A DNA stretch of 64,000 bases from Natronococcus sp. CG52 (GCF_023913515.1 NZ_CP099391.1:2976001-3040000); one strand, 5' to 3'; shown: positions 25,191 through 34,093, counted from the first letter of the stretch. A program made the numbers and translations. Notes: generated from the letters alone by a model not told the origin.

Positions 25191-25844
25191 ATGGGATCCG
25201 CACACCAGGTCGAGCGACGAATCGTCGACAGCGGAATCGTCGCAGTGCTTCGTGGAATCGACGCCGAACGGATCGTTCCGGTCGCTCGGGCGATCCACGA
25301 GGGTGGGGTCGGCGCGATCGAAATCACGGCGAACGATCCGCGAGTCCGCGAGAAGGTCGCGGCGGTCGACGACGCGCTCTCTGATACCGATGCCGTCGTC
25401 GGGGCCGGAACCGTCCTCGACGAGCCGACGGCGCAGTCGGTGATCGACGCCGGCGCCGAGTTCGTGCTGTCGCCCGACGTGAACCCCGACGTCGTCACGA
25501 CGTGCAATCGCCACGGCGTGCTCTCGGCGCCGGGCGTCATGACGCCGACGGAAGCAGTCACCGCGATCGACGCCGGTGCGGACGTTCTCAAGATGTTTCC
25601 AGCGACTACCGTCGGTCCGGGCCACATCGGTGCGCTACAGGGACCGCTCGGCGAAATACCGATTCTGCCGACCGGCGGCGTCTCGCTCGAGAACGTCGGC
25701 GAGTTCTTCGAGGCGGGCGCGGCCGCCGTCGGCGTCGGCAGCGCGCTCGTCGACTACGAGGCGGTCGCCGAGGACGACATGGCACAGGTACGGGAGACGG
25801 CAGCGGCGTTCGTCGAGGCAGTCGCGGACGCGAGAAGTCGGTAG
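25191..25844 (+). CDS. 2-keto-3-deoxy-(6-phospho)gluconate/galactonate aldolase (KDPG family)
   Basis: A 217-residue class I aldolase. GIVAVLRGIDAERIVPVARAI opens the barrel, Glu44 lies in AIEITAND, and the Schiff-base Lys134 is in ADVLKMFPA. VVGAGTVLDEPTA, LSPDVNPDVV and ILPTGGVSLENV complete the KDPG-aldolase pattern. It cleaves KDPG or KDPGal to pyruvate and glyceraldehyde(-phosphate). It lies 78 nt downstream of the IclR remnant, and with the GH42 gene and dehydratase remnant it outlines a DeLey-Doudoroff type galactose route. All active-site motifs are intact, unlike its neighbours. Confidence 0.85.
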   Translation: MGSAHQVERRIVDSGIVAVLRGIDAERIVPVARAIHEGGVGAIEITANDPRVREKVAAVDDALSDTDAVVGAGTVLDEPTAQSVIDAGAEFVLSPDVNPDVVTTCNRHGVLSAPGVMTPTEAVTAIDAGADVLKMFPATTVGPGHIGALQGPLGEIPILPTGGVSLENVGEFFEAGAAAVGVGSALVDYEAVAEDDMAQVRETAAAFVEAVADARSR

Positions 25845-25944
25845 ACTGGATCGACGCACGAGGGTACGGTTGTTCTATCGTCGCCGTTCGCGGTTTGTGT
25901 GGCAACGACCGTCCGACCGGTTGCTAGCGACTGCCGGGGGAGTG

Positions 25945-26481
25945 TTACTGATCGTGCGCGGAGACCCGACCGCGAATCGTCTCGGGGGCGGCGCCGTTGA
26001 CCGTCGCGAAGACCGCGCCGAGGACCAGTCCGTAGACGAGGTGGCCGACCGCGAACAGGAGCGCGGCGAACAGTTCGCCCGCGAGTCCGGGCACCGGCAG
26101 GAACGGCAGGGGAAACGTCGCGACGCCCGCACGACTCATCGCGACCGGAAAGATCAGCCCGCCGGCGACGATGCCGAGCATCGTTCCGAAGACGATGCCA
26201 GCGATGACGTACTCGCGGAACGTGTCGACGAATTCCTGAACCAACCGTCTCGAGACGATTATCGCGAAGGCCAGGCCGAACAGCACGCTGAGCGTCAGGT
26301 GGATGGTCCACCCGGCCCCGATATCCGCCGCGGGGATCGGCGCAAGCCCGCCGAGCAGTTCGATCTGGTTGCCTCCGAGGTGGAGCACCAGTCCCATCGC
26401 GATACCGCCAGCCAGCCCACCGGTAAAGCCGCCACCCCAGCGGCCGACGCCGTCGACGGATTGTGTGTTATTCTCACTCAT
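25945..26481 (-). CDS. Conserved membrane protein of unknown function
   Basis: A 178-residue protein with about four hydrophobic segments: GGFTGGLAGGIAMGLVLHLG (about 17-36), GWTIHLTLSVLFGLAFAIIV (about 57-76), VIAGIVFGTMLGIVAGGLIF (about 91-110) and ELFAALLFAVGHLVYGLVLG (about 138-157). It is Gly-rich, with His residues in the first, second and fourth segments. I do not recognise the family. It stands alone, converging on the aldolase gene, with the ATG at 26481 directly after an AT-rich stretch. Its short acidic N-terminus is expected to be cytoplasmic. Confidence 0.65.
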   Translation of the reverse strand: MSENNTQSVDGVGRWGGGFTGGLAGGIAMGLVLHLGGNQIELLGGLAPIPAADIGAGWTIHLTLSVLFGLAFAIIVSRRLVQEFVDTFREYVIAGIVFGTMLGIVAGGLIFPVAMSRAGVATFPLPFLPVPGLAGELFAALLFAVGHLVYGLVLGAVFATVNGAAPETIRGRVSAHDQ

Positions 26482-26812
26482 ACGCTAGCGTAGGACTGCC
26501 TGAAAGAATAAGTCTGGCACTCGACAACACTCGTGATTCTCACTCGAGAGAGCAAGTGAGGAGCGCCCGTCCAAAACCGTTGCCGGACGAACGGACCGTT
26601 CGACGGCTCTTCCCGGCGTCACGCGTAGTTCGGGAAGTCGGGAGTGCGTCCGGACGAGGCCAGATTCTGTATATCGCCATATGATTTATCGAGGGAGCGA
26701 AGCCGTTCGACCGGCACTGTACGCGGTGGCCCTCGAGAGACGTCGGCCGTCGGATAGCCGTCGCTCACCGGTGAGATCCGTCGACGGAAAAGATGTGGCG
26801 CTGTCGCGAACG
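26482..26812. other. Intergenic stretch between two minus-strand genes
   Basis: No gene is visible in these 331 nt. It must hold the promoter of the membrane-protein gene that starts at 26481 and the 3' end of the RIO2 transcript. A 15-base sequence ATATGATTTATCGAG at 26679-26693 is repeated in inverted form at 27865-27879, on the other side of the RIO2 gene. The open frames that cross this gap are shadows without family character. Confidence 0.4.
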
Positions 26813-27715
26813 CTACGCGCGGATGGTCTCGAAGGACTCGTCGGCGATCGACGTCGCCAGTTCGTCACTCGAGAGGTCGTCCGGAACGTGCTGCGGGTAC
26901 TTTCGGCGGAAGTAGCCGAGCACGTTGTCGAGATCACGTCGGAGGAACTCGTCGGCGTTCGCGTGATCGGTCGGGACGGCCTGGGGCCAGTCGAACACCT
27001 TCACGCCCTCCTCGCTCACGAAGACGTTGTACTCGCTCATGTCCGCGTGGACGTACCCCTCCCCGTACGCGCGCGAAATCTCTCTGACGAGCAGATCGAG
27101 GACGCCGACTACCTGCTCGTCCTCGAGTTTCGTCTGCGAGAGCTCCACGCCGTCCATCTTCTCCATCACGATGGCGTGGCGGTTCTGGTCGATCGGCCGC
27201 GGAACCGAGACGTCGGGGTAGAGCTCCTCGAGGATGCCGTGTTCGCGCTCGGCGGCCTTCCGGGCGGTGTACATCCAGGAGACGTGTTCGTTGTCGGACG
27301 TGTAATCGCGCTCCTTGTGGACCTCCCGGAAGTTCGTGTACCCCTCGCGGTGGTACTTCAGGGCCAACGGCTTGTACGAGCGCACCTCGTAGACGTCGCT
27401 CTCCTTGCCGACGCCGAGCGGCGAGCCGAACTCGCCGATCGTCTCCCGCTCGACCAGCGCTCGCAGCGCGAGGACGTCGTACCCCTCGAACTGGAGGGTG
27501 TAGCCCTCGTACTGGATCGTCTTCTTTTCGACCAGCCCGCGCTTGAGACAGCGCTCGAGGCGGTAGTCGACCTCATCTTCGGACAGGCCGGAGAACTTCG
27601 GGAGTTTCTCCCGCTGGACCCACTCGGAGAAGCGCATTCCCTGCTCTACGCCGGAGAGGAGGTAGAAGTCTTCCTGCTCGAGTTCGGGCAGTAATCCGGC
27701 GACGTTCCGCACCAT
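26813..27715 (-). CDS. RIO2-type serine/threonine protein kinase/ATPase
   Basis: A 300-residue RIO2. The N-terminal winged-helix domain (about 1-90, KFSGLSEDEVDYRLERCLKRG) is the mark of RIO2 against RIO1. It is followed by the small kinase lobe (GVGKESDVYEV, Lys120), the catalytic loop HADMSEYN (Asp225, Asn230) and the metal Asp242 in VFDWPQ. RIO2 acts in the last steps of small-subunit maturation. It is not in an operon. It starts at 27715 just before the divergent lipoate-ligase promoter region. Confidence 0.9.
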   Translation of the reverse strand: MVRNVAGLLPELEQEDFYLLSGVEQGMRFSEWVQREKLPKFSGLSEDEVDYRLERCLKRGLVEKKTIQYEGYTLQFEGYDVLALRALVERETIGEFGSPLGVGKESDVYEVRSYKPLALKYHREGYTNFREVHKERDYTSDNEHVSWMYTARKAAEREHGILEELYPDVSVPRPIDQNRHAIVMEKMDGVELSQTKLEDEQVVGVLDLLVREISRAYGEGYVHADMSEYNVFVSEEGVKVFDWPQAVPTDHANADEFLRRDLDNVLGYFRRKYPQHVPDDLSSDELATSIADESFETIRA

Positions 27716-27864
27716 GCGTCGGGGTAACCGCCGTGTACGTAAAAACGTCGTGACGACGGTTCCGTGACGACAGTTCGAGTCCGTCGATTCCTCGTCGGTT
27801 CGGTCGTTACCGGTCGTACCCGCGTTCTCGTCCGCTTCGAGTGCGCTGGGTCAGCGGCTACTCG

Positions 27865-27889
27865 CTCGATAAATCATATATTGCAATAT
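27865..27889. promoter_or_regulatory. AT-rich palindromic element upstream of the lipoate ligase
   Basis: This stretch is markedly AT-rich. It contains a perfect 12-bp palindrome ATATTGCAATAT (27878-27889) and the sequence CTCGATAAATCATAT (27865-27879), an inverted copy of 26679-26693. It lies 53-78 nt before the lipoate-ligase ATG and 150-174 nt before the divergent RIO2 start. A core promoter or operator role is plausible; nothing else supports it. Confidence 0.3.
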
Positions 27890-27942
27890 TAAATCGAGTG
27901 CGCGACGGAATTGCTTTCCGTCGTGCTGTCCTGCGAACGAGC

Positions 27943-28779
27943 ATGACAGCGCTTGCCGACCGCGAGTGGCGGCTCATCACCGACGACGCCCGCGAGGGGG
28001 CGACACAGATGGCGCTCGAGGAGGTCGCCGCCAGAACGGCCCTCGAGGACGACCTGCGGACGGTTCGGGTCTACTCGTGGGAGCCGAGTACCCTCTCGCT
28101 GGGGTACCGGCAGGAGCCCGAATCGGTCGACTGGGAGTACTGCGAGCGGGAGGAGATCGACGTCACGCGCAGACAGACCGGCGGCGGCGGAATCTACCAC
28201 GATCGGTACGCCGACATCTCGTACACGATCGTCGCACCGGCCGACGAGGTTCCCGGGGATCTGATGGACTGTTACGCCCTGTTCTGCGAGCCGATTCTCG
28301 AGGCGTTCGACCGGATGGGAATCGACGCGGACTTCGCCGCCGCGGAGCAGGAGTCGATCTACTACCCCTCCTGCTACCTCCGAGACATCAATCCTGCACA
28401 CGACGTCGTCGCACCCGCGAGTGCTGGCGCGGACGCGAAGAAGATCAGCGGCAACGCCCAGTATCGCCAGCGCGACGTCGTGATTCAGCACGGTTCGTTG
28501 AGCTACGACCTCGAGCCCGGCCACCACGTCGGCGTATTCGACACCGACGTCACGCCGGAGACGTTTGCCGGTCGGGTGACCAGCATCCGCGAGCAAGCGG
28601 GTATCGACCGCGACACCGCCGTCGAGACGATCGCCGACTCGCTTCGGGACTGGTGTGACGCCGTGGACGGTGACTGGCAGGAGGACGAACTCGAGGCCGC
28701 TCGCGCTCTCGCCGACCGGAAGTTCGGGACCGACGCCTGGGTCCGGAATCGGGAGGTGCTCGAGGCGGACGGCCAGTAG
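27943..28779 (+). CDS. lplA: Lipoate-protein ligase A family protein
   Basis: A 278-residue ligase with the biotin/lipoyl transferase fold: LSLGYRQEPE, RRQTGGGGIYHD (residues 76-87, the lipoyl-AMP loop) and AKKISGNAQYRQ (165-175), in which one lysine is catalytic. It attaches lipoate to E2 or GcvH subunits of 2-oxoacid dehydrogenase or glycine cleavage systems. The start ATG at 27943 is used; the upstream extension in the same frame is AT-rich promoter DNA. No separate LplB subunit lies alongside; the long C-terminal part (about 190-278) may serve that role. Confidence 0.85.
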   Translation: MTALADREWRLITDDAREGATQMALEEVAARTALEDDLRTVRVYSWEPSTLSLGYRQEPESVDWEYCEREEIDVTRRQTGGGGIYHDRYADISYTIVAPADEVPGDLMDCYALFCEPILEAFDRMGIDADFAAAEQESIYYPSCYLRDINPAHDVVAPASAGADAKKISGNAQYRQRDVVIQHGSLSYDLEPGHHVGVFDTDVTPETFAGRVTSIREQAGIDRDTAVETIADSLRDWCDAVDGDWQEDELEAARALADRKFGTDAWVRNREVLEADGQ

Positions 28780-28830
28780 TGATTCGGCGACTCCGTTATA
28801 CCTATCACGAGCGGGTACCGACTGGCTGCC

Positions 28831-29703
28831 ATGAACGTCGGCGCACACGTTTCGATCTCCGGCTCGCGCGTCTCCTCCGACGACGAAACACCGCCCTACA
28901 GCGACATCCGAAACGCGGTTCACCGCCAGCTCGCGTTCGGCGGCAACTGCGGACAGGTGTTCACGACCTCGCCGCAGGTCTGGGCTCAGCCCGAGCTGAG
29001 CGACGAGGCCGCGGCGGGCTTTCGCGAGGAGAGCGACGAACTGCTCGAGGGACCGTGGGTGATCCACTCCGCCTACCTCGTCAACCTCTGTACGCCGAAA
29101 GACGACCTTCGCCGGAAATCGAAAGAGAGCATGCAGGCGGAACTCGACGCCGCCGAAAAACTGGGAATTCCGTACGTAAACGTCCATCTCGGCGCCCACA
29201 CGGGTGCCGGCGTCGAGGGCGGCCTCGACAACGCGGCGAGTCTCATCGACGAACTCGACGTCCCCGAGGACGTCCAGATCCTCATCGAGTCTGACGCGGG
29301 CAGCGGCACGAAACTCGGCGGCGAGTTCGAGCACCTCGCGGGGATCATCGACCGGACGGAGACCGACATTGGCATCTGTATCGACACCGCCCACACGCTG
29401 GTCGCGGGCAACGACCTCACGACCCCCGAAGCGGTCGACGAGACGGTCGGCCGGTTCGACGACGAGGTCGGCCTCGAGCACCTCGAGTACATCCACCTCA
29501 ACGACTCGAAGCACGACGTCGGCACGCACAAGGACGAACACGCCCACGTCGGCGAGGGCTACATCGGCGAGGACGGCATGCGTGCGATCGTCAATCACCC
29601 CGATCTGCGGGCGCTGCCGTTCGCCCTCGAGACGCCGACCGAAGACGGTCGCGGCTTCGCGTGGAACATCGAGAAGGTGAAAGAACTCCGAAACGACGCG
29701 TAA
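28831..29703 (+). CDS. nfo: Deoxyribonuclease IV / endonuclease IV (AP endonuclease)
   Basis: A 290-residue AP endonuclease of the Nfo TIM-barrel type that cuts DNA at abasic sites. The three-metal site is visible in order: [53 protein letters not shown], a late metal His in [10 protein letters not shown], and FALETP. The start [11 protein letters not shown] is the usual one. It lies 51 nt downstream of lplA with a separate AT-containing gap, so cotranscription is uncertain. No truncation or missing ligand was seen. Confidence 0.92.
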   Translation: MNVGAHVSISGSRVSSDDETPPYSDIRNAVHRQLAFGGNCGQVFTTSPQVWAQPELSDEAAAGFREESDELLEGPWVIHSAYLVNLCTPKDDLRRKSKESMQAELDAAEKLGIPYVNVHLGAHTGAGVEGGLDNAASLIDELDVPEDVQILIESDAGSGTKLGGEFEHLAGIIDRTETDIGICIDTAHTLVAGNDLTTPEAVDETVGRFDDEVGLEHLEYIHLNDSKHDVGTHKDEHAHVGEGYIGEDGMRAIVNHPDLRALPFALETPTEDGRGFAWNIEKVKELRNDA

Positions 29704-29767
29704 GCCGTCATCAGTGCGGCGATTCTGAAACCGATCCGTTTTTACTCGCACTCTCGTACGCACTGGC

Positions 29768-30562
29768 GTGCGCGAGTTCTCCGAAACCTACCTCGAGCGG
29801 ACCCGTGAAGGGATGTGGGACGACACCCGGGCGGCGCTCGAGCCCCTCGAACTCGACTCTCGCGACCGCGTCCTCGACGTCGGTTGCGGAACCGGCGAAC
29901 TGAGTCGCGTGCTCGCGGCGGAGTGTCCGGACGAGGTAGTCGGCTGCGACGCCGATCCCGATCTCCTCGAGTTCGCCGGCGAGCGCGTCCCGGTCGTCGC
30001 CGGCGACGCCCTTCGCCTGCCGTTCCCCGACGACGCCTTCGACCTCGTCGTCTGCCAGGCGCTGCTGATCAACCTTCCCGAACCGGCGGCCGCGCTCGCG
30101 GAGTTCGCCCGCGTCTCGAGCGACCTCGTCGCCGCCGTCGAACCGGACAACGGCGCGGTCGAGGTCGACTCGACCGCGCCGACCGAAGAGCACCTCGAGG
30201 CGCGAGCGCGACGGGCCTACCTCGACGGCATCTCGACCGACGTGACCCTCGGCGCCGATACCGAGGACGCGTTCGCGGACGCGGGCCTCGAGGTGCTCGA
30301 GACACGACGGTACGACCACGAGCGGACGATCGAACCGCCGTACGGCGAGACGGCGTTGACGATCGCACAGCGCAAGGCGACCGGCGCGGGGCTGGCCGAC
30401 GACCGGGAGACGATGCTCAAGGGGACGATGAACGACGAGGAGTACGACGACCTTCGAAGCGACTGGCGGTCGATGGGTCGGAACGTCATCGAGCAGATGG
30501 AAGCGCGATCCTACCGCCGGACCGAGGCGATCCCGTTTTTCGTCACCGTTGGACGGGTGTAA
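29768..30562 (+). CDS. Class I SAM-dependent methyltransferase
   Basis: A 264-residue methyltransferase starting at GTG 29768. The SAM-binding motifs are VLDVGCGTGELSRVL (I), VVGCDADPDLL (II) and AGDALRLPFPDDAFDLVVC (III, IV); the C-terminal part (YGETALTIAQRK, MNDEEYDDLRSDWRSMG) is likely the substrate cap. Substrate unknown; small-molecule methylation (ubiquinone/menaquinone-like or stress-related) is typical of the family. It converges with a second methyltransferase gene at 30626. Confidence 0.8.
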   Translation: MREFSETYLERTREGMWDDTRAALEPLELDSRDRVLDVGCGTGELSRVLAAECPDEVVGCDADPDLLEFAGERVPVVAGDALRLPFPDDAFDLVVCQALLINLPEPAAALAEFARVSSDLVAAVEPDNGAVEVDSTAPTEEHLEARARRAYLDGISTDVTLGADTEDAFADAGLEVLETRRYDHERTIEPPYGETALTIAQRKATGAGLADDRETMLKGTMNDEEYDDLRSDWRSMGRNVIEQMEARSYRRTEAIPFFVTVGRV

Positions 30563-30625
30563 ACGATTCGTCACGTAGAGAAGGCAAACCTAACGGGGGT
30601 ACTTCTGACAGCGGCTCTATCACCA

Positions 30626-31117
30626 TTACCGCCGGCGCTGAATACGCAGCGCGTGTTGCTCAGTCTCCGATACTCCCGGCGAGGTGAACGCGATTCGTCC
30701 ACCCGGCCGTGTCACGCGAAGCAATTCTCGACCGGCGTCATCGGGCGGTTCTGCGAACACGTGGCCGAGACACGAGAGGGTAACGTCGAACGCGTCATCT
30801 TCGAACGGAAGATCCGTCGCGGAGCCCTCCTGCCAGTCGATCGGCTCGACGCCAGCGATCGTCGCGTTTTCGCGCGCCTCGTCGAGCATCGCCGGGACGA
30901 TGTCTAACCCCGTGACGCGCGCCCCTCGCCGCGCGGCGGTGATCGCGGCGTTCCCCGTCCCGCAGCCCACGTCGAGGACGGCGTCGGTCGCACTGATCCC
31001 GGCAGTCCCGACGAGGTGAGCCGCCGTGCCCAGAAAAGTCGGTGCGATATCGGAATAGGAACCGAGAGACCACACTCGTTTTGTCTGCTCGTCCGAAGAG
31101 CGTGTCTTGGAAGTCAT
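30626..31117 (-). CDS. Truncated-looking class I SAM-dependent methyltransferase
   Basis: A 163-residue protein with a complete N-terminal SAM-binding half: AVLDVGCGTGNAAITAARR, VTGLDIVPAMLDEARE, SATDLPFEDDAFDVTLSC and LLRVTRPGGRIAFTSPGV. The family normally continues for another 80-100 residues (cap and C-terminal strands), but here the frame ends after HALRIQRRR. Either a recent mutation truncated it or it is a short variant. It lies just downstream of a frameshifted regulator read from the same strand, which makes decay of the pair plausible. The ATG at 31117 is used. Confidence 0.6.
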   Translation of the reverse strand: MTSKTRSSDEQTKRVWSLGSYSDIAPTFLGTAAHLVGTAGISATDAVLDVGCGTGNAAITAARRGARVTGLDIVPAMLDEARENATIAGVEPIDWQEGSATDLPFEDDAFDVTLSCLGHVFAEPPDDAGRELLRVTRPGGRIAFTSPGVSETEQHALRIQRRR

Positions 31118-31190
31118 GATTCTACTCGAAGAGAGGCGCTCTGACGTGGTATAGACTCGCGTAGAGAATCGCTCACACTGCGAGTGGCTC

Positions 31191-32007
31191 TCACTCCGTG
31201 AATAGTTCCGGATCGAGCAGTTCCCCCTCACGGCGATAGGTATCAATGGTCGACTCTGCCCACGAGCGAACCGTTTCGTCCGTGGTCTCTATTACTGCGC
31301 GTGGAGCCCCCTCGTCACCGGATAAGCACAACAGTACCACGTCATCGATCAGGAACACGGTGACCGGGATTGTGCCCGTGTGCCCGAAGAACTTGGCCTG
31401 CCCAGACTCGACCATCTCCCGTGCGTGATCAACCATCCGGGGGGTCAGTTCCGATTCTTTCGAGCGCTCTCCGGTCGACGACGCTTTCGAGTTCGAGAGT
31501 CCCCTCGACGGTTCCTCGCCAGCATACCTCCATGACGTCGGAGAGGTGCGAATACGAGGTGACTCGAACCCGGTCGGCGATTCGTAGCCGGCGGGTGATG
31601 TGTGTCGTCGGCGCGAGTGCGTCGCTCTTGGACGGGCGGATGATCTCCGCCCCGGCCAGACATCCAAGGTCGAAATCGAATCCCTCCCGAGGGAACCACT
31701 CGACCACCTCGTTGAGTCCCGGAACGGGCTCGAAGCGCTTCAAGAGGTCCGTAAACTCTTTCGCGACGTAGTCGCCGACGGGCGTTGTCTCGTATTGCCT
31801 GCTATCTCGCGTTACCCATCCTCGCTGTTCGAAGTCGCCTAGGATACGGGCGAGGGTCGCTCTCGAAACGTCGGTTTCGTATTCGATATCGTGTCGCTCC
31901 ATCGGCTCCTCTACGAGGGTGTCAAGTACTCTAATGCGGTTCGGCGAGCGAGCGAGAAATTCGATTTCTTCGAGGGGCGACCGGATACCATCGAGTGGGA
32001 GACTCAT
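31191..32007 (-). pseudogene. wHTH transcriptional regulator split by a frameshift in a G6 run
   Basis: The first frame (32007 down to 31429) encodes an N-terminal winged helix (LARSPNRIRVLDTLVEE..., ATLARILGDFEQRGWV) and most of a sensor domain, ending ALERIGTDP then PDG stop. The second frame (to 31191) continues naturally as RMVDHAREMVESGQAKFFG to LLDPELFTE. The switch falls in six consecutive G (31439-31444, plus strand); removing one base would restore one 271-residue protein. This can be a pseudogene, a phase-variable gene or a sequencing error. Haloarchaea carry many full-length proteins of this type. The start is MSLPLDGIRSP at 32007. Confidence 0.7.
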
Positions 32008-32217
32008 TGCTGAGAGCGTTTCGTGTGCTAACTATTGACAAAGAGGGTGCATAAACCCCCGGTCTATACCGTAGCGGCCCTCACCCGAGCCTCTCTCGAG
32101 TGTATCCTCTATATCCAGCACGACGCCTCGACAGCTATCGGTGAGATCGGTCGTCTCTCCGCTACCTGCTCGCCCCGTACGCACCACGGTACTCACTCGA
32201 GCACGCGACCAACTGGC

Positions 32218-32374
32218 AACACGGATTTCCACGTCCCCTCGAGCCGATTTCTGCTCGCGGGTCCGCAGCGCCCGTTCCCATGGTTCGCGGAACGAAGGTT
32301 CCGCGCAACGCTCACACGGTGTCGTCGATCAGTGCTCGCTGTCACTCGAACTGATCGACAGCGTGCGCCACCGT
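32218..32374 (+). repeat. Dispersed hairpin-rich element, copy 2
   Basis: This is the second copy of the element at 23521-23697, in opposite orientation, inside an otherwise gene-free gap (32008-32457). It keeps GATTTCCAC, GCCGATTTCTGCTC and the hairpin CGCGGAAC-GAAG-GTTCCGCG. Its last hairpin has stem GTCGATCAGT/ACTGATCGAC, where copy 1 has GTCGACCG/CGGTCGAC, so two stem positions changed in a paired way. The remaining parts of the gap show no gene. Confidence 0.6.
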
Positions 32375-32457
32375 GACGTCGCTCGGCCAGTCCGAAGACT
32401 CGTCGTCGATTCGCGTCCGACGACCGTTTCACGACGACTTCGTCCCACCGACCCCTG

Positions 32458-32661
32458 TTAGTTCGAGTCCGCCTCGTCCGTTCTCCCCAGTAGCGAGACG
32501 TAGATCCCGATCAGTCCGATGCAGACCACGAAGACGCCGCTCCAGAGGTCGAGCATCCCGAGCAGCGCGAGCACGGAGCCCGCGAGCACGAGCGCGGTAT
32601 TCGCGAGGACCGCGATCCGAGACGTATCGATCCGCGAAGTAACCGACGACGACGCGTTCAT
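32458..32661 (-). CDS. Small two-helix membrane protein
   Basis: A 67-residue protein with two hydrophobic segments, IAVLANTALVLAGSVLALLG and GVFVVCIGLIGIYVSLLG, and short polar ends. The ATG at 32661 (MNASSSVTS) is preferred over one 13 codons earlier. No known motif. Its size and topology match many small haloarchaeal membrane proteins of unknown role. It is read from the same strand as the next gene but is separated from its stop by 46 nt, so linkage is possible. Confidence 0.6.
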   Translation of the reverse strand: MNASSSVTSRIDTSRIAVLANTALVLAGSVLALLGMLDLWSGVFVVCIGLIGIYVSLLGRTDEADSN

Positions 32662-32707
32662 ACGAGCAATCACCGATGGAGTCGACAAAATTCTTTGCAC
32701 CCGCGGC

Positions 32708-33367
32708 TCAGACCACGTCGCCGCGCACCGTCACACCGTCCTGCTGTTCGCGCCAGGCGTGGAGTTCCCGGGCGGCGTCGCTCGCCTCGTCGTCCTCCAT
32801 CCCGAGCATCTCGAGCGCGGCCGACAGCGTCGGCAGGGCGAGTTCGCTCTCGCGAAGCTTCCGGAACGCCTCCTCGCTTCGCGTGCCGTCGACCCAGAGG
32901 CAGACGCCGCGGGGGTCGAGCAACTGGGTGTAATCGTCCCGGAGTTCCGCGCCGCGGAGCCGCTGGGTGACGTTGTCCTCGAAGCTGGCGTTACAGACCT
33001 CGAGGTGGATCGGTTCGTCGTCTCCGAGGAGATGGGCCGCGAGGCACTTTTCGGGTGCGGCGTGGCCGTTCGCATTGGCCCGGAGGTGTTCGGGGTAGTC
33101 GGCGGCCCAGTCGGCCCGGACCGACTCGCCGACGCCCTCGATGCCGTACTCCTCGCCGGGATCCGTCTCGGCGTCCGCCGGGCGCTCGTCGCGCATGAGG
33201 ATATCCTTCGTCAGGTAGACGTCGAGCCGTTCGACGGGGTCGACTCCCAGCGCGACGTCGCCGAACGCCCAGACTTCGCGAACCGGAACCGGCATCCGCT
33301 CTCGTTCGACGGTTTCGACTAGGTTTTCGAGCCGATCGACCGCGTCGCTGCGGCCAAATTCACTCAT
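32708..33367 (-). CDS. Conserved haloarchaeal protein of unknown function
   Basis: A 219-residue acidic soluble protein. It begins MSEFGRSDAVDRLENLVETV and has VREVWAFGDVALGVDPVERL near residue 30, which resembles the start of small nucleotidyltransferase-like folds, and VCLWVDGTRSEEAFRKL near 150. I recognise no catalytic set, so this is only a similarity in pattern. It has its own AT-rich upstream region before 33367. Base composition matches neighbours, and the long open frame makes it a secure gene. Confidence 0.7.
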   Translation of the reverse strand: MSEFGRSDAVDRLENLVETVERERMPVPVREVWAFGDVALGVDPVERLDVYLTKDILMRDERPADAETDPGEEYGIEGVGESVRADWAADYPEHLRANANGHAAPEKCLAAHLLGDDEPIHLEVCNASFEDNVTQRLRGAELRDDYTQLLDPRGVCLWVDGTRSEEAFRKLRESELALPTLSAALEMLGMEDDEASDAARELHAWREQQDGVTVRGDVV

Positions 33368-33450
33368 TGTACTGACGTCGGGTCTCGAGTCGCAAAACCG
33401 TTTCTCAGTACCGGACAGAGGGCCTCTTCGAGTGCACCGTTCGCGAGAAC

Positions 33451-33924
33451 TCAGGCCGCTTTTCCCCGGTCAGTCGTCACGTAAACGGTGTTGCGGACGG
33501 TCGCGTGGACCGTTCCGTCGGCGTCGACGAGGTCGACGGTGTAGTGGCGATCGATCGACTCCGTTCCGTCGGTCGCCAGTTCGGCCTCGATCGCGTCGAT
33601 CTCCGCGTCGGTCAGCGTAAACGTCGCGTACAACGTCTCCCTACCGGGTTTTTTGAACCGGATCTCCGCCTCCTTGTCCCAGACCACGTAGTCGTCTCCG
33701 AGGCAGTTGATCAGCATCATCATATAGAACGGATCGACGGCTGCGTACATACTGCCGCCGAAGGTCGTGCCGACGTAGTTTCTGGTCCGCCAGTTCAGCG
33801 GGAGTTTTACGCGAATTTCCTGCCAGTCCGGCGAGATATACGTGACGCGACCGCCGGTCCGGCGATACGCGGGAAAGAGGTTGAACCCGATCCGATAGAG
33901 GTGCGATCGAAGTGAGGCGAGCAT
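33451..33924 (-). CDS. DUF4442-type hotdog-fold protein (putative acyl-CoA thioesterase)
   Basis: A 157-residue protein of the YiiD/DUF4442 hotdog type. FNLFPAYRRTGGRVTYISPD, VKLPLNWRTRNYVGTTFGGS, MYAAVDPFYMMMLINCLG and AEIRFKKPGRETLYA are the family's sequence blocks. Hotdog proteins of this group hydrolyse or bind acyl-CoA. The ATG at 33924 is chosen; an 89-codon extension upstream lacks similarity and overlaps the divergent hydrolase. The neighbouring gene on the plus strand starts 170 nt away. Confidence 0.75.
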   Translation of the reverse strand: MLASLRSHLYRIGFNLFPAYRRTGGRVTYISPDWQEIRVKLPLNWRTRNYVGTTFGGSMYAAVDPFYMMMLINCLGDDYVVWDKEAEIRFKKPGRETLYATFTLTDAEIDAIEAELATDGTESIDRHYTVDLVDADGTVHATVRNTVYVTTDRGKAA

Positions 33925-34093
33925 ACGCTCTGGTGGACGAGCGCGAGGAAAGTCATTTGTAAACGCCGGACTCGCAGCCGCCGGTTGTTCTCGGCGATGT
34001 GTCCACCGGCCGCGCGGGCGATCATCCGCCTCGAATGGGGGAAAGCGTGTCAAGAGATCGGGTTTTTTATCGTATCGCACCGAACGAAAAGCT

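Noticed and set aside
26679-27879. Insertion sequence around RIO2
   Set aside because: The 15-bp inverted repeats enclose a conserved housekeeping gene with no transposase and no target-site duplication was found.
32035-32461. Open frames in the gap at 32.0-32.4 kb
   Set aside because: They read through the dispersed repeat element, and the same pseudo-peptide appears at the other copy, so the similarity is nucleotide-level.
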